Shown: positions 52,436 through 61,144 of the stretch, piece after piece
How positions within the stretch are numbered: position 1 is the stretch's first letter
How the letters are laid out: each line of letters opens with the position of its first letter
NCBI RefSeq assembly: GCF_004799285.1
Contig: NZ_SSND01000002.1
Span: forward strand, 186,001-250,000
Direction of reading: 5' to 3'
DNA length: 64,000 nt
From: Aliigemmobacter aestuarii
GTDB taxonomy: Bacteria; Pseudomonadota; Alphaproteobacteria; Rhodobacterales; Rhodobacteraceae
Made by a program: the position numbers and the translations under genes
Notes under the pieces: model-generated
Databases searched by the model: none
Seen by the model: only the letters and a program-made list of their open reading frames with translations
Told to the model about the DNA's origin: nothing

Positions 52436-52576
52436 CGCCAACCAAGCCCGAACCGCGCCCTTGCCAAATGTCACGGGTCAGGGCATGTTCCCGCCTGAGC
52501 CGCGGCGATGGCGTCGCCGCAGGGGCCGCCATGCGCGCCCTGACGCTTGCGGAACCACCGCCACCGTCCTGTACGC

Positions 52577-52624
52577 CGGGACCTTTCGGGGTCCCGCAAA
52601 GGGCGGACCCCGTTCAAAGGGGTC
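52577..52624 (+). promoter_or_regulatory. Mutually exclusive hairpins before creatinase (riboswitch-like)
   Basis: Three stems share sequence. A is CGGGACC (52577-52583) with GGTCCCG (52590-52596). B is GGGGTCC (52588-52594) with GGACCCC (52605-52611). C is GACCCC (52606-52611) with GGGGTC (52619-52624). C covers the creatinase ribosome site AAAGGGG (52616-52622). B excludes both A and C. This is the logic of a translational switch, but no known riboswitch consensus is recognised. Confidence 0.5.
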
Positions 52625-52629
52625 TGACA

Positions 52630-53844
52630 ATGACGCTCATCCGTCCCGAAATGTATCGCTATCACAATGGCGGCGCCAAGGATGCACTGCCCTTCTCGGT
52701 CGAGGAATACGAAGACCGGCTTGCCGGCCTGCGCGACATCATGGACATGCACGGCCTCGATGCGGTCGTGCTGACCTCGATGCACAACGTCGCCTATTAC
52801 TCGGGCTTCCTCTACTGCTCGTTCGGGCGCCCCTATGCCTGCGTCGTCACGAAGACCGAATGCGTGACGATCAGCGCCGGCATCGACGCGGGCCAGCCCT
52901 GGCGCCGTTCGGTGGGCGACAACATCACCTATACCGACTGGAAGCGCGACAATTTCTGGCGCGCCGTCGCCTCGGTCACGGGCACCGGCAAGTCCATCGG
53001 CTGCGAGGCCGATCACCTGACGCTGGAACGGTCGGAAAAGCTGAACGCCTTCCTGCAACCCAAGCGCGGCATGGACATCGCGCCGGCGACGATGGAACAG
53101 CGGATGCGCAAGTCGCCCGCCGAAATCGCGCTGATCAAGCATGGCGCGAACGTGGCCGATGTCGGCGGCTACGCCATCCGCGAAGCCGTCCGCGAGGGCG
53201 CGACCGAGCTTGAGGTCACGATGGCCGGGCGTGACGCGATGGAACGCGAGATCGCAAAGCGCTTCCCGGACGCGGAATATCGCGACACCTGGGTCTGGTT
53301 CCAGTCGGGTCTGAACACCGACGGCGCACACAACCCGGTGACGAACCGCAAGCTGAAGCGCGGCGATATCCTGTCGCTCAACTGCTTCCCGATGATCTCG
53401 GGCTATTACACGGCGCTGGAGCGCACCATGTTCGTGGGCGAGGTCGATGACGCCAGCCTGAAGATCTGGGAAGCCAACGTCGCCGCCCATGAATACGGGA
53501 TGAGCCTGCTGAAACCCGGCGCCTCCTGCGCCGAGGTGACGCACAAGATCAACGAGTTCTTCGCCGAACGCGACCTGCTGCAATACCGCACCTTCGGCTA
53601 TGGCCACTCGTTCGGCGTCCTGTCGCATTACTACGGCCGCGAGGCCGGTCTGGAACTGCGCGAGGATATCGATACGGTGCTGGAACCCGGCATGGTGATC
53701 TCGATGGAGCCGATGCTGACCATCGCCGACGGCGAACCCGGCGCGGGCGGATACCGGGAACATGACATCCTCGTCATCACCGAGGATGGAAACGAGAACA
53801 TCACCGGCTATCCCTACGGCCCCGGCTTCAACGTCGTGGGTTGA
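52630..53844 (+). CDS. Creatinase (creatine amidinohydrolase)
   Basis: M24-fold enzyme of 404 residues that hydrolyses creatine to sarcosine and urea without a metal. It follows Pseudomonas creatinase closely: NVAYYSGFLYCSFGRPYA, GQPWRRSVGDN, FQSGLNTDGAHNP with the catalytic H234, YYTALERT with E264, QYRTFGYGHSFG and ISMEPM with E360, each two residues later than in the Pseudomonas enzyme. The start at 52630 matches the family N-terminus; the longer frame runs through repeat DNA. No creatininase, sarcosine oxidase or urease gene is in the window, so it stands alone. A DMSP lyase (DddP) is a distant relative but lacks these blocks. Confidence 0.92.
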   Translation: MTLIRPEMYRYHNGGAKDALPFSVEEYEDRLAGLRDIMDMHGLDAVVLTSMHNVAYYSGFLYCSFGRPYACVVTKTECVTISAGIDAGQPWRRSVGDNITYTDWKRDNFWRAVASVTGTGKSIGCEADHLTLERSEKLNAFLQPKRGMDIAPATMEQRMRKSPAEIALIKHGANVADVGGYAIREAVREGATELEVTMAGRDAMEREIAKRFPDAEYRDTWVWFQSGLNTDGAHNPVTNRKLKRGDILSLNCFPMISGYYTALERTMFVGEVDDASLKIWEANVAAHEYGMSLLKPGASCAEVTHKINEFFAERDLLQYRTFGYGHSFGVLSHYYGREAGLELREDIDTVLEPGMVISMEPMLTIADGEPGAGGYREHDILVITEDGNENITGYPYGPGFNVVG

Positions 53845-53928
53845 ACCGGTCCGCGTGCCCCGTTGGCACAGCGCGCCCCCAGGCGCCGCCGACGGGTGCC
53901 CGAAACCGCGGCCGTCACGCGAAAGTGT

Positions 53929-53954
53929 GCCGCCGGATGTTACAATCCGGCGGC
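53929..53954. terminator. Hairpin after creatinase
   Basis: GCCGCCGGAT (53929-53938) and ATCCGGCGGC (53945-53954) form a perfect 10-bp stem with a six-base loop, followed by ATTCGT rather than a long T run. Confidence 0.6.
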
Positions 53955-53982
53955 ATTCGTGAACGCAGTCAGGCCCAAAGGC

Positions 53983-54012
53983 TTGACGCCGCATGACCGG
54001 AGGGGGTTCTTA
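53983..54012 (+). promoter_or_regulatory. Possible promoter of the L,D-transpeptidase gene
   Basis: TTGACG (53983-53988), 18 bases, TTCTTA (54007-54012). The -35 is good and the -10 is weak. Confidence 0.3.
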
Positions 54013-54043
54013 GGGGGACTCTTGAGAATCCGGGAAATCTGTC

Positions 54044-54805
54044 GTGGATCGTACCATTACCCGTCGAACAGCCCTGATGGGCCTTGCCTCCCTTGCCGCC
54101 TGCACGCAGGTGCCAAGCGGACCGGTGCTCCTGCCGGCAGTGCCCGGATATGAAGAGATCGATGACGTCGATTTCGTCATCCCCGGCGTGAACCCAGCCT
54201 ACCTTCAGGGCACCAACCGCCGGGTCGAGGTCGCCTACACCGGCCCGGACGGCCCTGGCTCCATCGTGGTCGACCCCTACGCACGGCGGCTCTACTTCGT
54301 GACCGGCCCGCTTCGGGCCTGGCGCTATGGCATCGCCGTGGGCCGCGCGGGGCTTGGCTTCACCGGCACCGGCACGATCCAGCGCAAGGAACGCTGGCCG
54401 AGCTGGACGCCGACCAAGAACATGATCCGCACCTTCCCCGAGATGTATGCCGAATATGCGGGCGGCCTGCCCGGCGGCCTGTCGAACCCCCTGGGTGCGC
54501 GGGCGCTCTATCTCTATCGCGGCGGGCGCGACACCTATTACCGCATCCACGGCACGAATGAACAATCCTCGATCGGTCGCGCCACCTCGGCGGGCTGCAT
54601 CCGGCTGTTCAACCAGGACATCATCCACCTGTTCAACCAGGTGCCACTGGGCAGTTTCGTCCGGGTTCGGTCCTTGCAGGAATCGCTGGAACAGGAAGGC
54701 GCCTACATGGACGACGCCGAGGGCCGCGCCGTGCCGGTCGATCCGGCCGCGTCAGAGGCGATCGCCCGTGCCAACGCGGCCGCAAAGGGATACGTGCTGC
54801 GCTGA
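54044..54805 (+). CDS. L,D-transpeptidase (YkuD), Tat-type lipoprotein
   Basis: A 253-residue periplasmic enzyme that cross-links peptidoglycan or attaches protein to it. The N-terminus MDRTITRRTALMGLASLAAC combines a twin-arginine motif with a lipobox (SLAAC, Cys20), so it is probably exported folded and lipid-anchored. The YkuD active site is intact: H169 (IHGTNE), then SAGCIRLFN with C185 and R187. The GTG start at 54044 fixes this N-terminus. The downstream cupin gene converges with a 6-bp gap. Confidence 0.9.
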   Translation: MDRTITRRTALMGLASLAACTQVPSGPVLLPAVPGYEEIDDVDFVIPGVNPAYLQGTNRRVEVAYTGPDGPGSIVVDPYARRLYFVTGPLRAWRYGIAVGRAGLGFTGTGTIQRKERWPSWTPTKNMIRTFPEMYAEYAGGLPGGLSNPLGARALYLYRGGRDTYYRIHGTNEQSSIGRATSAGCIRLFNQDIIHLFNQVPLGSFVRVRSLQESLEQEGAYMDDAEGRAVPVDPAASEAIARANAAAKGYVLR

Positions 54806-54811
54806 CATGCG

Positions 54812-55156
54812 TCAGCTACGGATCACGTAATCCTTCAACGTGGTTTCCACGACCTCCCAGGTGCCTTCGAAACCGGGACGGATGATATAGCTGTCGCCCG
54901 CGCGCAGCGTGGTGGCGCGGCCCGTCGCGTCGGTCAGGATCGAAACGCCTTCGAGGATCCGGATGTATTCCCATTCGGCATAGCTGATCCGCCACTTGCC
55001 GGGGGTGGATTGCCACAGGCCGCAATAAAGCCCGTCGACCTCTTCGAGGTTCCAGGTCGTGTGGACGGGGTCGCCCGCGATCACCTTTTCAGGCGCGGGG
55101 CGTTCGACTTCGGGATCGGTTCCTTGCCGTGTCACGGGCAGCAGCAGTTCGGGCAT
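54812..55156 (-). CDS. Cupin-domain protein (Cupin_3/DUF861 type)
   Basis: A single-domain cupin of 114 residues. The stretch TTWNLEEVDGLYCGLWQSTP is followed by YAEWEYIRILEGVSIL and ATTLRAGDSYIIRPGFEGTW, the two cupin motifs of the Cupin_3 group related to ureidoglycine aminohydrolase. Metal-binding histidines of the first motif are replaced (WEY rather than HxH), so catalytic metal binding is doubtful. The start at 55156 has AAGGAG upstream. It is divergent from panB. Confidence 0.8.
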   Translation of the reverse strand: MPELLLPVTRQGTDPEVERPAPEKVIAGDPVHTTWNLEEVDGLYCGLWQSTPGKWRISYAEWEYIRILEGVSILTDATGRATTLRAGDSYIIRPGFEGTWEVVETTLKDYVIRS

Positions 55157-55260
55157 CCGGGGCTCCTTCATGATCTGCACGCATAGCGCACGGACCGGGC
55201 CGGTCGGTCAAGCCACTCCCGCGCCAGAGGTCACGCCGCAATGCAGCGCAACATAATTGC

Positions 55261-55289
55261 TGGCACAGCGCCGGTGCGGCAAGTATAAG
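55261..55289 (+). promoter_or_regulatory. panB: Sigma-70-type promoter of panBC
   Basis: TGGCAC (55261-55266), 17 bases, TATAAG (55284-55289), 36 bp before the panB start. The -10 is one of the best in the window. Confidence 0.55.
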
Positions 55290-55325
55290 CGACTCAACGG
55301 TTCCTCGCGAGGGAGTGAGCAAGCA

Positions 55326-56165
55326 ATGAGCGCGAACAGCCCCGTCCGCCCGGTCCTGCCCGCCGACATCAAGGCCCGCAAGGGCGCCGCGCCGCTGGTC
55401 TGCCTGACCGCCTACACGACGCCCGTCGCCCGTCTGGTCGATCCGCATTGCGACATTGCGCTGGTGGGCGACAGCCTTGGCATGGTGCTGCACGGCCTGC
55501 CCTCGACCATCGGCGTGACGATGGAAATGATGATCTTTCACGGGCGCGCCGTGGTGCGCGGCCTGCAGAAGGCGATGCCGGTCATCGACATGCCCTTCGG
55601 CAGCTACGAGGAAGGCCGCGAACAGGCCTTCCGCAACGCCGCACGGCTGATGGCGGAAACCGGCGCGCCCGCGGTCAAGCTGGAAGGCGGGCAGCACATG
55701 GCCGAAACCATCGCCTTCCTGACCGCGCGCGGGGTGCCGGTGATGGCCCATGTCGGGCTGACGCCGCAGGCGGTCAACACATTGGGCGGCTACAAGGTGG
55801 TGGGCCGCGAGGCCGAGGCCGACCGCGTCATGGCCGACGCCCGCGCGGTGCAGGATGCCGGCGCTTTTTCCGTCGTTCTGGAAAAGGTCCCCGAAGGTCT
55901 GGCCGGACGGATCACACAGGCGCTGGACATCCCCACCATCGGCATCGGCGCAGGGGTGAAATGCGACGGCCAGATCCTTGTGGTGGACGACATGCTGGGG
56001 CTCTTCACCGAATTCCGGCCGAAGTTCGTCAAGCGCTATGCCAACCTCGGACAGATGGCCGATCAGGCGATCGCCGATTACGCCGCCGAGGTGCGCGCGC
56101 GAACCTTCCCCGCCGCCGAACACGCCTTCCCCGACGTCCTTCCCGCGAAGGGCGCGAAATCGTGA
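55326..56165 (+). CDS. panB: 3-methyl-2-oxobutanoate hydroxymethyltransferase
   Basis: First enzyme of pantothenate synthesis, transferring a hydroxymethyl group from methylene-tetrahydrofolate to ketoisovalerate; 279 residues, TIM barrel. Typical blocks are [56 protein letters not shown] and [21 protein letters not shown], with the metal-binding D and E in place. Its stop overlaps the panC start as GTGA, giving a coupled panBC operon. Confidence 0.96.
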   Translation: MSANSPVRPVLPADIKARKGAAPLVCLTAYTTPVARLVDPHCDIALVGDSLGMVLHGLPSTIGVTMEMMIFHGRAVVRGLQKAMPVIDMPFGSYEEGREQAFRNAARLMAETGAPAVKLEGGQHMAETIAFLTARGVPVMAHVGLTPQAVNTLGGYKVVGREAEADRVMADARAVQDAGAFSVVLEKVPEGLAGRITQALDIPTIGIGAGVKCDGQILVVDDMLGLFTEFRPKFVKRYANLGQMADQAIADYAAEVRARTFPAAEHAFPDVLPAKGAKS

Positions 56166-57001
56166 CAACGATCCTGCGGACCGTCGCGGACCTGCGCACC
56201 GAGGTGCGCGCCTGGAAGGCCCAGGGCAAGACCGTGGGCGTGGTGCCGACGATGGGCGCGCTGCACGATGGCCACCTGAGCCTCGCGCGTCGCGCACGGG
56301 CCGAATGCGACCGGGTGATCGTGACGATCTTCGTCAACCCGATGCAGTTCAACAACCCCGAAGACCTGAAGAAATACCCTCGCACCGAAGAGGCGGATGC
56401 CGCGTTGCTGCGCAGCGTCGGGGTGGAACTGATCTTCGCCCCCGCCCCCGAGGAGGTCTATCCCGAGGGCTTTTCCACGACGGTTTCCGTTGCGGGCGTG
56501 TCCGAACCCCTGGAAGGCAAGATGCGTCCGGGGCATTTCGACGGCGTCGCCACCGTGGTCACGAAACTCTTCGGCATGACGATGGCCGACCGCGGCTATT
56601 TCGGCCAGAAGGACTGGCAGCAGTTGCAGGTCGTGCAGAAACTGGTGCGCGACCTGAACCTGCCGATCACCATCGTCGGCTGCGAAACCATCCGCGAGCC
56701 GGACGGGCTTGCCATGTCCTCGCGCAATGTCCGCCTGACGGACGCGGGCCGCCGCATCGCCCCGGTGTTCTACGCCGCCATCACGGCCGCCGCCGAGGAT
56801 ATCCGCGCCGGTCAGTCGGACCGGATGGCGATCCGCGAGGCGGCGGTGACGATGCGCGACGCCGGGTTCGAGCGGGTGGAATACATCGAATTGCGCGATG
56901 CCGAAACGCTTCTGCCCTCGCACGATCCCACGCGACCGCGCCGGATGCTGGCCGCAGCCTGGCTGGACGGCGTGCGCCTGATCGACAACATCCCCGTGTG
57001 A
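56162..57001 (+). CDS. panC: Pantothenate synthetase
   Basis: ATP-dependent ligase of 279 residues that joins pantoate and beta-alanine. The nucleotidyltransferase motifs are [16 protein letters not shown] (HxGH), [17 protein letters not shown] and the KMSKS-equivalent [11 protein letters not shown]. The GTG start overlaps panB. The gene ends at a GC hairpin just before the convergent uvrC stop. Confidence 0.96.
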   Translation: MTTILRTVADLRTEVRAWKAQGKTVGVVPTMGALHDGHLSLARRARAECDRVIVTIFVNPMQFNNPEDLKKYPRTEEADAALLRSVGVELIFAPAPEEVYPEGFSTTVSVAGVSEPLEGKMRPGHFDGVATVVTKLFGMTMADRGYFGQKDWQQLQVVQKLVRDLNLPITIVGCETIREPDGLAMSSRNVRLTDAGRRIAPVFYAAITAAAEDIRAGQSDRMAIREAAVTMRDAGFERVEYIELRDAETLLPSHDPTRPRRMLAAAWLDGVRLIDNIPV

Positions 57002-57016
57002 TACGCGCGGACAAAT

Positions 57017-57033
57017 GGGGGCTATCTGCCCCC
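57017..57033. terminator. GC hairpin between panC and uvrC
   Basis: GGGGGC (57017-57022), loop TATCT, GCCCCC (57028-57033), then GGCTTTCCTC. It has the same build as the hairpin after tag. Confidence 0.6.
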
Positions 57034-57041
57034 GGCTTTCC

Positions 57042-58913
57042 TCAACCTTTGGCGTGAAAGAAATCGTGGATCGTGCGGGCCATCGTTTCGCTGATGCCAT
57101 CCACGGCCATCAGATCGGCAAGGCCCGCCCGCGACACGGCCTTGGCGCTGCCGAAATGGGCCAAAAGCGCCCGCTTGCGCGCAGCCCCCACGCCCGGCAC
57201 GTCGTCAAGAGGTGTCGCGCCCACGGCCTTGGCACGTTTCGCGCGATGCGCGCCGATCGCCCAGCGATGCGCCTCGTCGCGCAGGCGCTGGATGAAATAC
57301 AGGACCGGATCGTTCCGTTGCAAGGCGAAGGGCGGCTCTCCGGGGCGATGGAATTCCTCCTTGCCCTGGTCGCGGTCGATCCCCTTGGCCACGCCCACCA
57401 TGGCGATGTCATCCACGCCCATCTCGGCCATCACGCCCGCCACGGCCGAAACCTGCCCCGCCCCGCCGTCGATCAGCAGCAGGTCGGGCCAGGCGTCCGT
57501 CTTGCGCTCGGGGTCTTCCTTCAGAAGCCGTTCGAAGCGGCGTGTCAGCACCTCGCGCATCATGCCGAAGTCATCGCCCTGCGCACCTGCATCCCCCTTG
57601 ATGTTGAACTTGCGGTACTGCGATTTCAGGAAACCGTCGGGCCCGGACACGATCATGCCACCCACCGCAATCGCACCCTGGATGTGGCTGTTGTCATAGA
57701 CCTCGATCCGCCGGGGCGGCGCGTCCAGATCGAATGCTTCTGCCAGCCCGGCCAGAAGCCTGTTCTGTGTGGCACTTTCGGCCATCCGCCGGGCCAGGCT
57801 TTCGCGGGCGTTGCGCGTGGCGTTTTCCACCAGTTCGGCCTTTTCGCCGCGCCGGGGCACGGCCAGTTCGACCCGGCGTCCGGCCCGCTGGGCCAGAAGA
57901 TCGGCCATCAGGTCTTCATCCTCGATCGGATGCGACAGAAGGATCAGCCGGGGCGGGTCCTTGTCATCATAGAACTGCGCAAGAAACGCCTGAAGGATTT
58001 CCGGTTCCTCGGCGCCCGCACCGGTGCGCGGATAGAAATCGCGGTTGCCCCAGCTCTGGTTCGCGCGGATGAAGAACACCTGCACACAGGCCTGGCCGCT
58101 TTCCAGATGCACGGCGATCACATCGGCCTCGGCCACACCGCGCGGGTTGACGCCCTGAGCTTGCTGCACCTGGGTCAGCGCGCGGATCCGGTCGCGCAGG
58201 GCGGCGGCGCGTTCGAACTCCATGGCCTCGCTAGCGGCCTGCATCTGTTCGGCAAGCTCGGCCTGCACGGCGGTCGACTTGCCTTCCAGAAAGCGCTCGG
58301 CATCGGCGACCAGCGCGGCATAGCCCGCCTCGTCGATCTTGCCCACGCAGGGGCCGCTGCATCGCTTGATCTGGTACTGAAGGCAGGGGCGCGTGCGGCT
58401 TTCGAACATCGCGTCCGAACAGTTGCGAAGCAGGAACACCTTCTGCAACTGGTTCAGCGTCCGGTTCACCGCCCCGGCGCTGGCGAAGGGGCCAAAGTAG
58501 CTGCCCTTCTCGGTCTTGCGCCCCCGGTGCTTCTTGATCTGGGGAAAGCGGTGTTCCTTGCCGATCAGGATGTTCGGGAAGGACTTGTCGTCCCTGAGCA
58601 GCACGTTATAGCGCGGCTTCAACTGCTTGATCAGGTTCTGTTCCAGCAGCAGCGCCTCGGTCTCGGTCCGGGTCGTCAGGAACATCATCGCGGAGGTTTC
58701 GCGGATCATCCGCGCGATGCGGGCGGAATGACCCGAGGGCCGGGCATAGTTCGACACCCGCGCCTTCAGGTTACGGGCCTTGCCGACGTAAAGAACCTCG
58801 GCCTTGTCGTTCAGCATCCGGTAGACGCCGGGCGATGCATCGAGCGTCTTCAGGTAATCCTGGATAAGATCATGCCCGGTCAGGGGCGGGGTCTGGCCCG
58901 TTTCGACGGTCAC
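57042..58913 (-). CDS. uvrC: Excinuclease ABC subunit C
   Basis: Nucleotide-excision repair nuclease of 623 residues, making both incisions around a UvrB-bound lesion. Domains in order are GIY-YIG (about 23-105; [24 protein letters not shown]), a cysteine cluster ([23 protein letters not shown]), the UVR motif, the RNase H-like C-terminal nuclease ([25 protein letters not shown]) and paired helix-hairpin-helix motifs ending near [12 protein letters not shown]. The GTG start at 58913 has AAGGTG seven bases upstream. Its upstream region is unusually AT-rich and carries a DnaA box. Confidence 0.95.
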   Translation of the reverse strand: MTVETGQTPPLTGHDLIQDYLKTLDASPGVYRMLNDKAEVLYVGKARNLKARVSNYARPSGHSARIARMIRETSAMMFLTTRTETEALLLEQNLIKQLKPRYNVLLRDDKSFPNILIGKEHRFPQIKKHRGRKTEKGSYFGPFASAGAVNRTLNQLQKVFLLRNCSDAMFESRTRPCLQYQIKRCSGPCVGKIDEAGYAALVADAERFLEGKSTAVQAELAEQMQAASEAMEFERAAALRDRIRALTQVQQAQGVNPRGVAEADVIAVHLESGQACVQVFFIRANQSWGNRDFYPRTGAGAEEPEILQAFLAQFYDDKDPPRLILLSHPIEDEDLMADLLAQRAGRRVELAVPRRGEKAELVENATRNARESLARRMAESATQNRLLAGLAEAFDLDAPPRRIEVYDNSHIQGAIAVGGMIVSGPDGFLKSQYRKFNIKGDAGAQGDDFGMMREVLTRRFERLLKEDPERKTDAWPDLLLIDGGAGQVSAVAGVMAEMGVDDIAMVGVAKGIDRDQGKEEFHRPGEPPFALQRNDPVLYFIQRLRDEAHRWAIGAHRAKRAKAVGATPLDDVPGVGAARKRALLAHFGSAKAVSRAGLADLMAVDGISETMARTIHDFFHAKG

Positions 58914-59224
58914 GCGAAAACACCTTGGTCCGAGTCATCGATTCCCCTCCTTGGCTGCAACAGACCAAGGACGAGGGCAAGGGCAAAGCTGTCCACCATT
59001 TCTGTGGATAACTCTGCGCAAAAACTTTTGGGAAGCCGGAATTTTCCTTGTTTTCGGCCCCCCTGAACGGTTTGCACAAAAAATGGGCAGTAATTCAATC
59101 CGTTGATTGTAAACGAAAAATAATTGTACGGATGGCAAATTCCTTGCAAATCAGGGGCTTACGTAACACTTTCGTAACCGGATCGTGAGGGGTGGACAAC
59201 TTGCCGCGACCTGCCTCCGCAAGG
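58914..59224. other. AT-rich 311-bp island upstream of uvrC
   Basis: No convincing gene is seen. The stretch 59031-59170 is clearly more AT-rich than the rest of the window. It contains one perfect DnaA box (59003-59011), a near box (59191-59199), repeated CGTAAC (59161-59179), and on the minus strand a TTGCAA-17-CAATTA promoter-like pair near 59126-59154. It may be just a strong promoter region, a DnaA-controlled promoter or an origin-like element. Confidence 0.5.
59003..59011. promoter_or_regulatory. DnaA box upstream of uvrC
   Basis: TGTGGATAA is the exact complement of the consensus TTATCCACA. A partly matching TCCAC sits inverted 7 bases away, and GGTGGACAA lies at 59191-59199. Confidence 0.55.
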
Positions 59225-60001
59225 TCACTCCACGCCCAGCACGTCGGGGGTTTGCCAGGCCAGATGCTGGCCCCCATCCACCGCGATCATCTGCCCCGTG
59301 ACGGCCGGGGAATCGAGGAAAAATCCCAGCGCGGCAACGATATCGGCCGCATTCGCCCCCCGCCCCAGAACCGTGGCGGCGCGCTGCCGGGCGAAGTGGG
59401 ATTCGCTTTGCCGACCGCCGCGCAGGGTCGGGCCGGGGCCGATCGCATTGACGCGGACCGCCGGGGCCAGGGCCTGGGCCGAGGTGCGGGTCAGCGCCCA
59501 GAGGCCCATCTTGGCCAGGGTGTAGGTCATGAATTCGGGGGTCAGCTTGTGCACACGTTGGTCGATCATGTTCACGATCAGGGCACGCGCCACCGGTTCG
59601 CCCGCCTCGTCCCGCCCGGCCTCGGGCGCCTGCGCGGCGAAGGCCTGCGTCAGGACGAAGGGCGCGCGAAGGTTCGATTCCATGTGCCTGTCCCAGCTTT
59701 CCCGGGTGGCACTGCGCAGGTTGTCGTATTCAAAGATCGATGCGTTGTTGACCAGAACCGTCAGGGGGCCGCCAAGCGCCTCGGCGGCCTGCCCGACAAG
59801 AGGCGCGACCTGCGCCTCGTCCAGCAGATCGGCGCCAAGGGCCACGGCCTTGCGTCCCATCGCCTGAAGCTCGGCCACCACCGCCTGGGCCGCGTCGGCC
59901 GAGCCGTGGTAATGCACGGCCACGTCATGGCCGCGCGCGCCAAGGTACAGCGCCATTTCGCGCCCCAGACGTTTCGCCCCGCCCGTAACCAGCGCCCGCA
60001 T
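59225..60001 (-). CDS. Short-chain dehydrogenase (FolM/pteridine reductase-like)
   Basis: A 258-residue SDR. The NAD(P) motif is ALVTGGAKRLGREMA, where the TGGAKR form with a basic residue is typical of pteridine or dihydromonapterin reductases (FolM/PTR1). LVNNASIFEYD replaces NNAG, and the catalytic Y-x3-K is YTLAK. VNAIGPGPTL follows. I infer a pterin or folate role from these features, but other reductases remain possible. The start overlaps the antiporter stop by one base (TGATG). Confidence 0.82.
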   Translation of the reverse strand: MRALVTGGAKRLGREMALYLGARGHDVAVHYHGSADAAQAVVAELQAMGRKAVALGADLLDEAQVAPLVGQAAEALGGPLTVLVNNASIFEYDNLRSATRESWDRHMESNLRAPFVLTQAFAAQAPEAGRDEAGEPVARALIVNMIDQRVHKLTPEFMTYTLAKMGLWALTRTSAQALAPAVRVNAIGPGPTLRGGRQSESHFARQRAATVLGRGANAADIVAALGFFLDSPAVTGQMIAVDGGQHLAWQTPDVLGVE

Positions 60002-60942
60002 CAGAGCACCAGCCAGGCGGAATAGCCGACGTAGGCCGCGACAAATCCCACACCCGCCAGCCGCGTGATATCCAGACGGAACAGGACGAACGGCGCCAGG
60101 GCCAGGGCGACCGCCATCATCACCCAGTTGTCACGCCACAGGATCGCCGGATCGACCGGCAGGGGCGCGATCAGGGCGGTGATGCCAAGGATCGACAGGA
60201 TGTTGAAGATGTTCGATCCGATCACATTGCCAAGCGCCACGTCCGCCTGCTTGCGGATCGCCGCCACGATCGACGTCACCAGTTCCGGCAGCGAGGTGCC
60301 GATCGCAACCAGCGTCAGCCCGATCACCGTTTCCGATATCCCGAAGTCGCGGGCGATGTTCACGGCGCCCGTCACCAGAAGGTTTGCCCCGACGCCAAGC
60401 CCGACCAGACCGCCCAGGATGTAGGCCGCGACTTTCCACGCCTGCATGTTTTCGTCGGCGCCTTCAAGTTCCACATCCTCATTGGCCGCCTTGTGCGCGC
60501 GGGCGGAACGGATGTTGTCGAGGATCATCGCGGCAAGCGCCGCCAGCAGCAAGAGGCCATGCCACCAGATCAGCGGGCCGGTGAAGCACAGCAGCGCAAA
60601 GCCCAAGGATACCGCCAGCATCGTGTAATAGCCGCGCCGCGTGTCGATCTGGCTGGAATGGATGGTGGTGATGATCGCGGGCAGGCCCAGGATCAGAAGG
60701 ATGTTGGCGATGTTCGATCCCACCACATTGCCAATGGCGATCCCCGCCGCGCCGTCCAGCGCGGCCGTGACCGAAACCAGCAGTTCCGGCGCGGACGTGC
60801 CGAAGGCCACCACCGTCAGACCCACGATCAGTGCCGGGATGCCAAGACGCAGGGCAAGCGCCACGGCACCCTTCACCAACCCGTCACCCCCGAACACAAG
60901 CAGGATCAGACCTGCAACGACATAGCCCAGATCAAGCAGCAA
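60001..60942 (-). CDS. Calcium/sodium antiporter (CaCA, YrbG-like)
   Basis: A 313-residue inner-membrane exchanger with ten hydrophobic segments built as two inverted repeats. Each repeat holds an alpha motif: VVAFGTSAPELLVSVTAA with GNVVGSNIANILLILG in the first, and VAIGTSLPELVTSIVAA with GNVIGSNIFNILSILG in the second. They form the cation site. The start is a TTG at 60942, seven bases after the zinc-ribbon gene stop, with AAGGGA nine bases upstream; the family N-terminus supports it. It is coupled to the SDR gene. Confidence 0.88.
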   Translation of the reverse strand: MLLDLGYVVAGLILLVFGGDGLVKGAVALALRLGIPALIVGLTVVAFGTSAPELLVSVTAALDGAAGIAIGNVVGSNIANILLILGLPAIITTIHSSQIDTRRGYYTMLAVSLGFALLCFTGPLIWWHGLLLLAALAAMILDNIRSARAHKAANEDVELEGADENMQAWKVAAYILGGLVGLGVGANLLVTGAVNIARDFGISETVIGLTLVAIGTSLPELVTSIVAAIRKQADVALGNVIGSNIFNILSILGITALIAPLPVDPAILWRDNWVMMAVALALAPFVLFRLDITRLAGVGFVAAYVGYSAWLVL

Positions 60943-60948
60943 GATAGG

Positions 60949-61143
60949 TCATCCCTTCGACTTCGGGGGCGTCTTGCACCGGCAATCCCCCTTGCCAATC
61001 ATGTAGGCCCCGCATTCGGGGCATTTTCGTGCACTGGCCGTCGCCCCCGGCTTGCGCCGCCCCTTTCCGGGAAAGCGCAGGCGTCCGAACATGGCAAGCA
61101 CCGCCATGGCCAGAAGGAAAAGGGCGATGACCTTGGTGATCAT
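60949..61143 (-). CDS. 64-residue membrane zinc-ribbon mini-protein
   Basis: One N-terminal transmembrane helix (ITKVIALFLLAMAVLAMFG), a basic linker (RLRFPGKGRRKPG), and a C-terminal four-cysteine ribbon CPECGAYMIGKGDCRC. I do not know its function. The start at 61143 is one base after the stop of the peptidase gene and the stop is 6 bp before the antiporter start, so it is embedded in a tightly coupled chain. It is below normal length cut-offs but the cysteine pattern makes it credible. Confidence 0.75.
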   Translation of the reverse strand: MITKVIALFLLAMAVLAMFGRLRFPGKGRRKPGATASARKCPECGAYMIGKGDCRCKTPPKSKG

Positions 61144-61144
61144 G

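Noticed and set aside
52577-52632. Glycine or guanidine riboswitch upstream of creatinase
   Set aside because: The conserved cores of those classes (GGAGAG-type glycine core, ACGR loops of guanidine-II) are absent. Only a novel structure is proposed.
58910-59149. A 79-codon minus-strand frame in the AT-rich gap before uvrC
   Set aside because: It has no ribosome site or family feature, runs over the uvrC start in another frame and looks like chance in AT-rich DNA.
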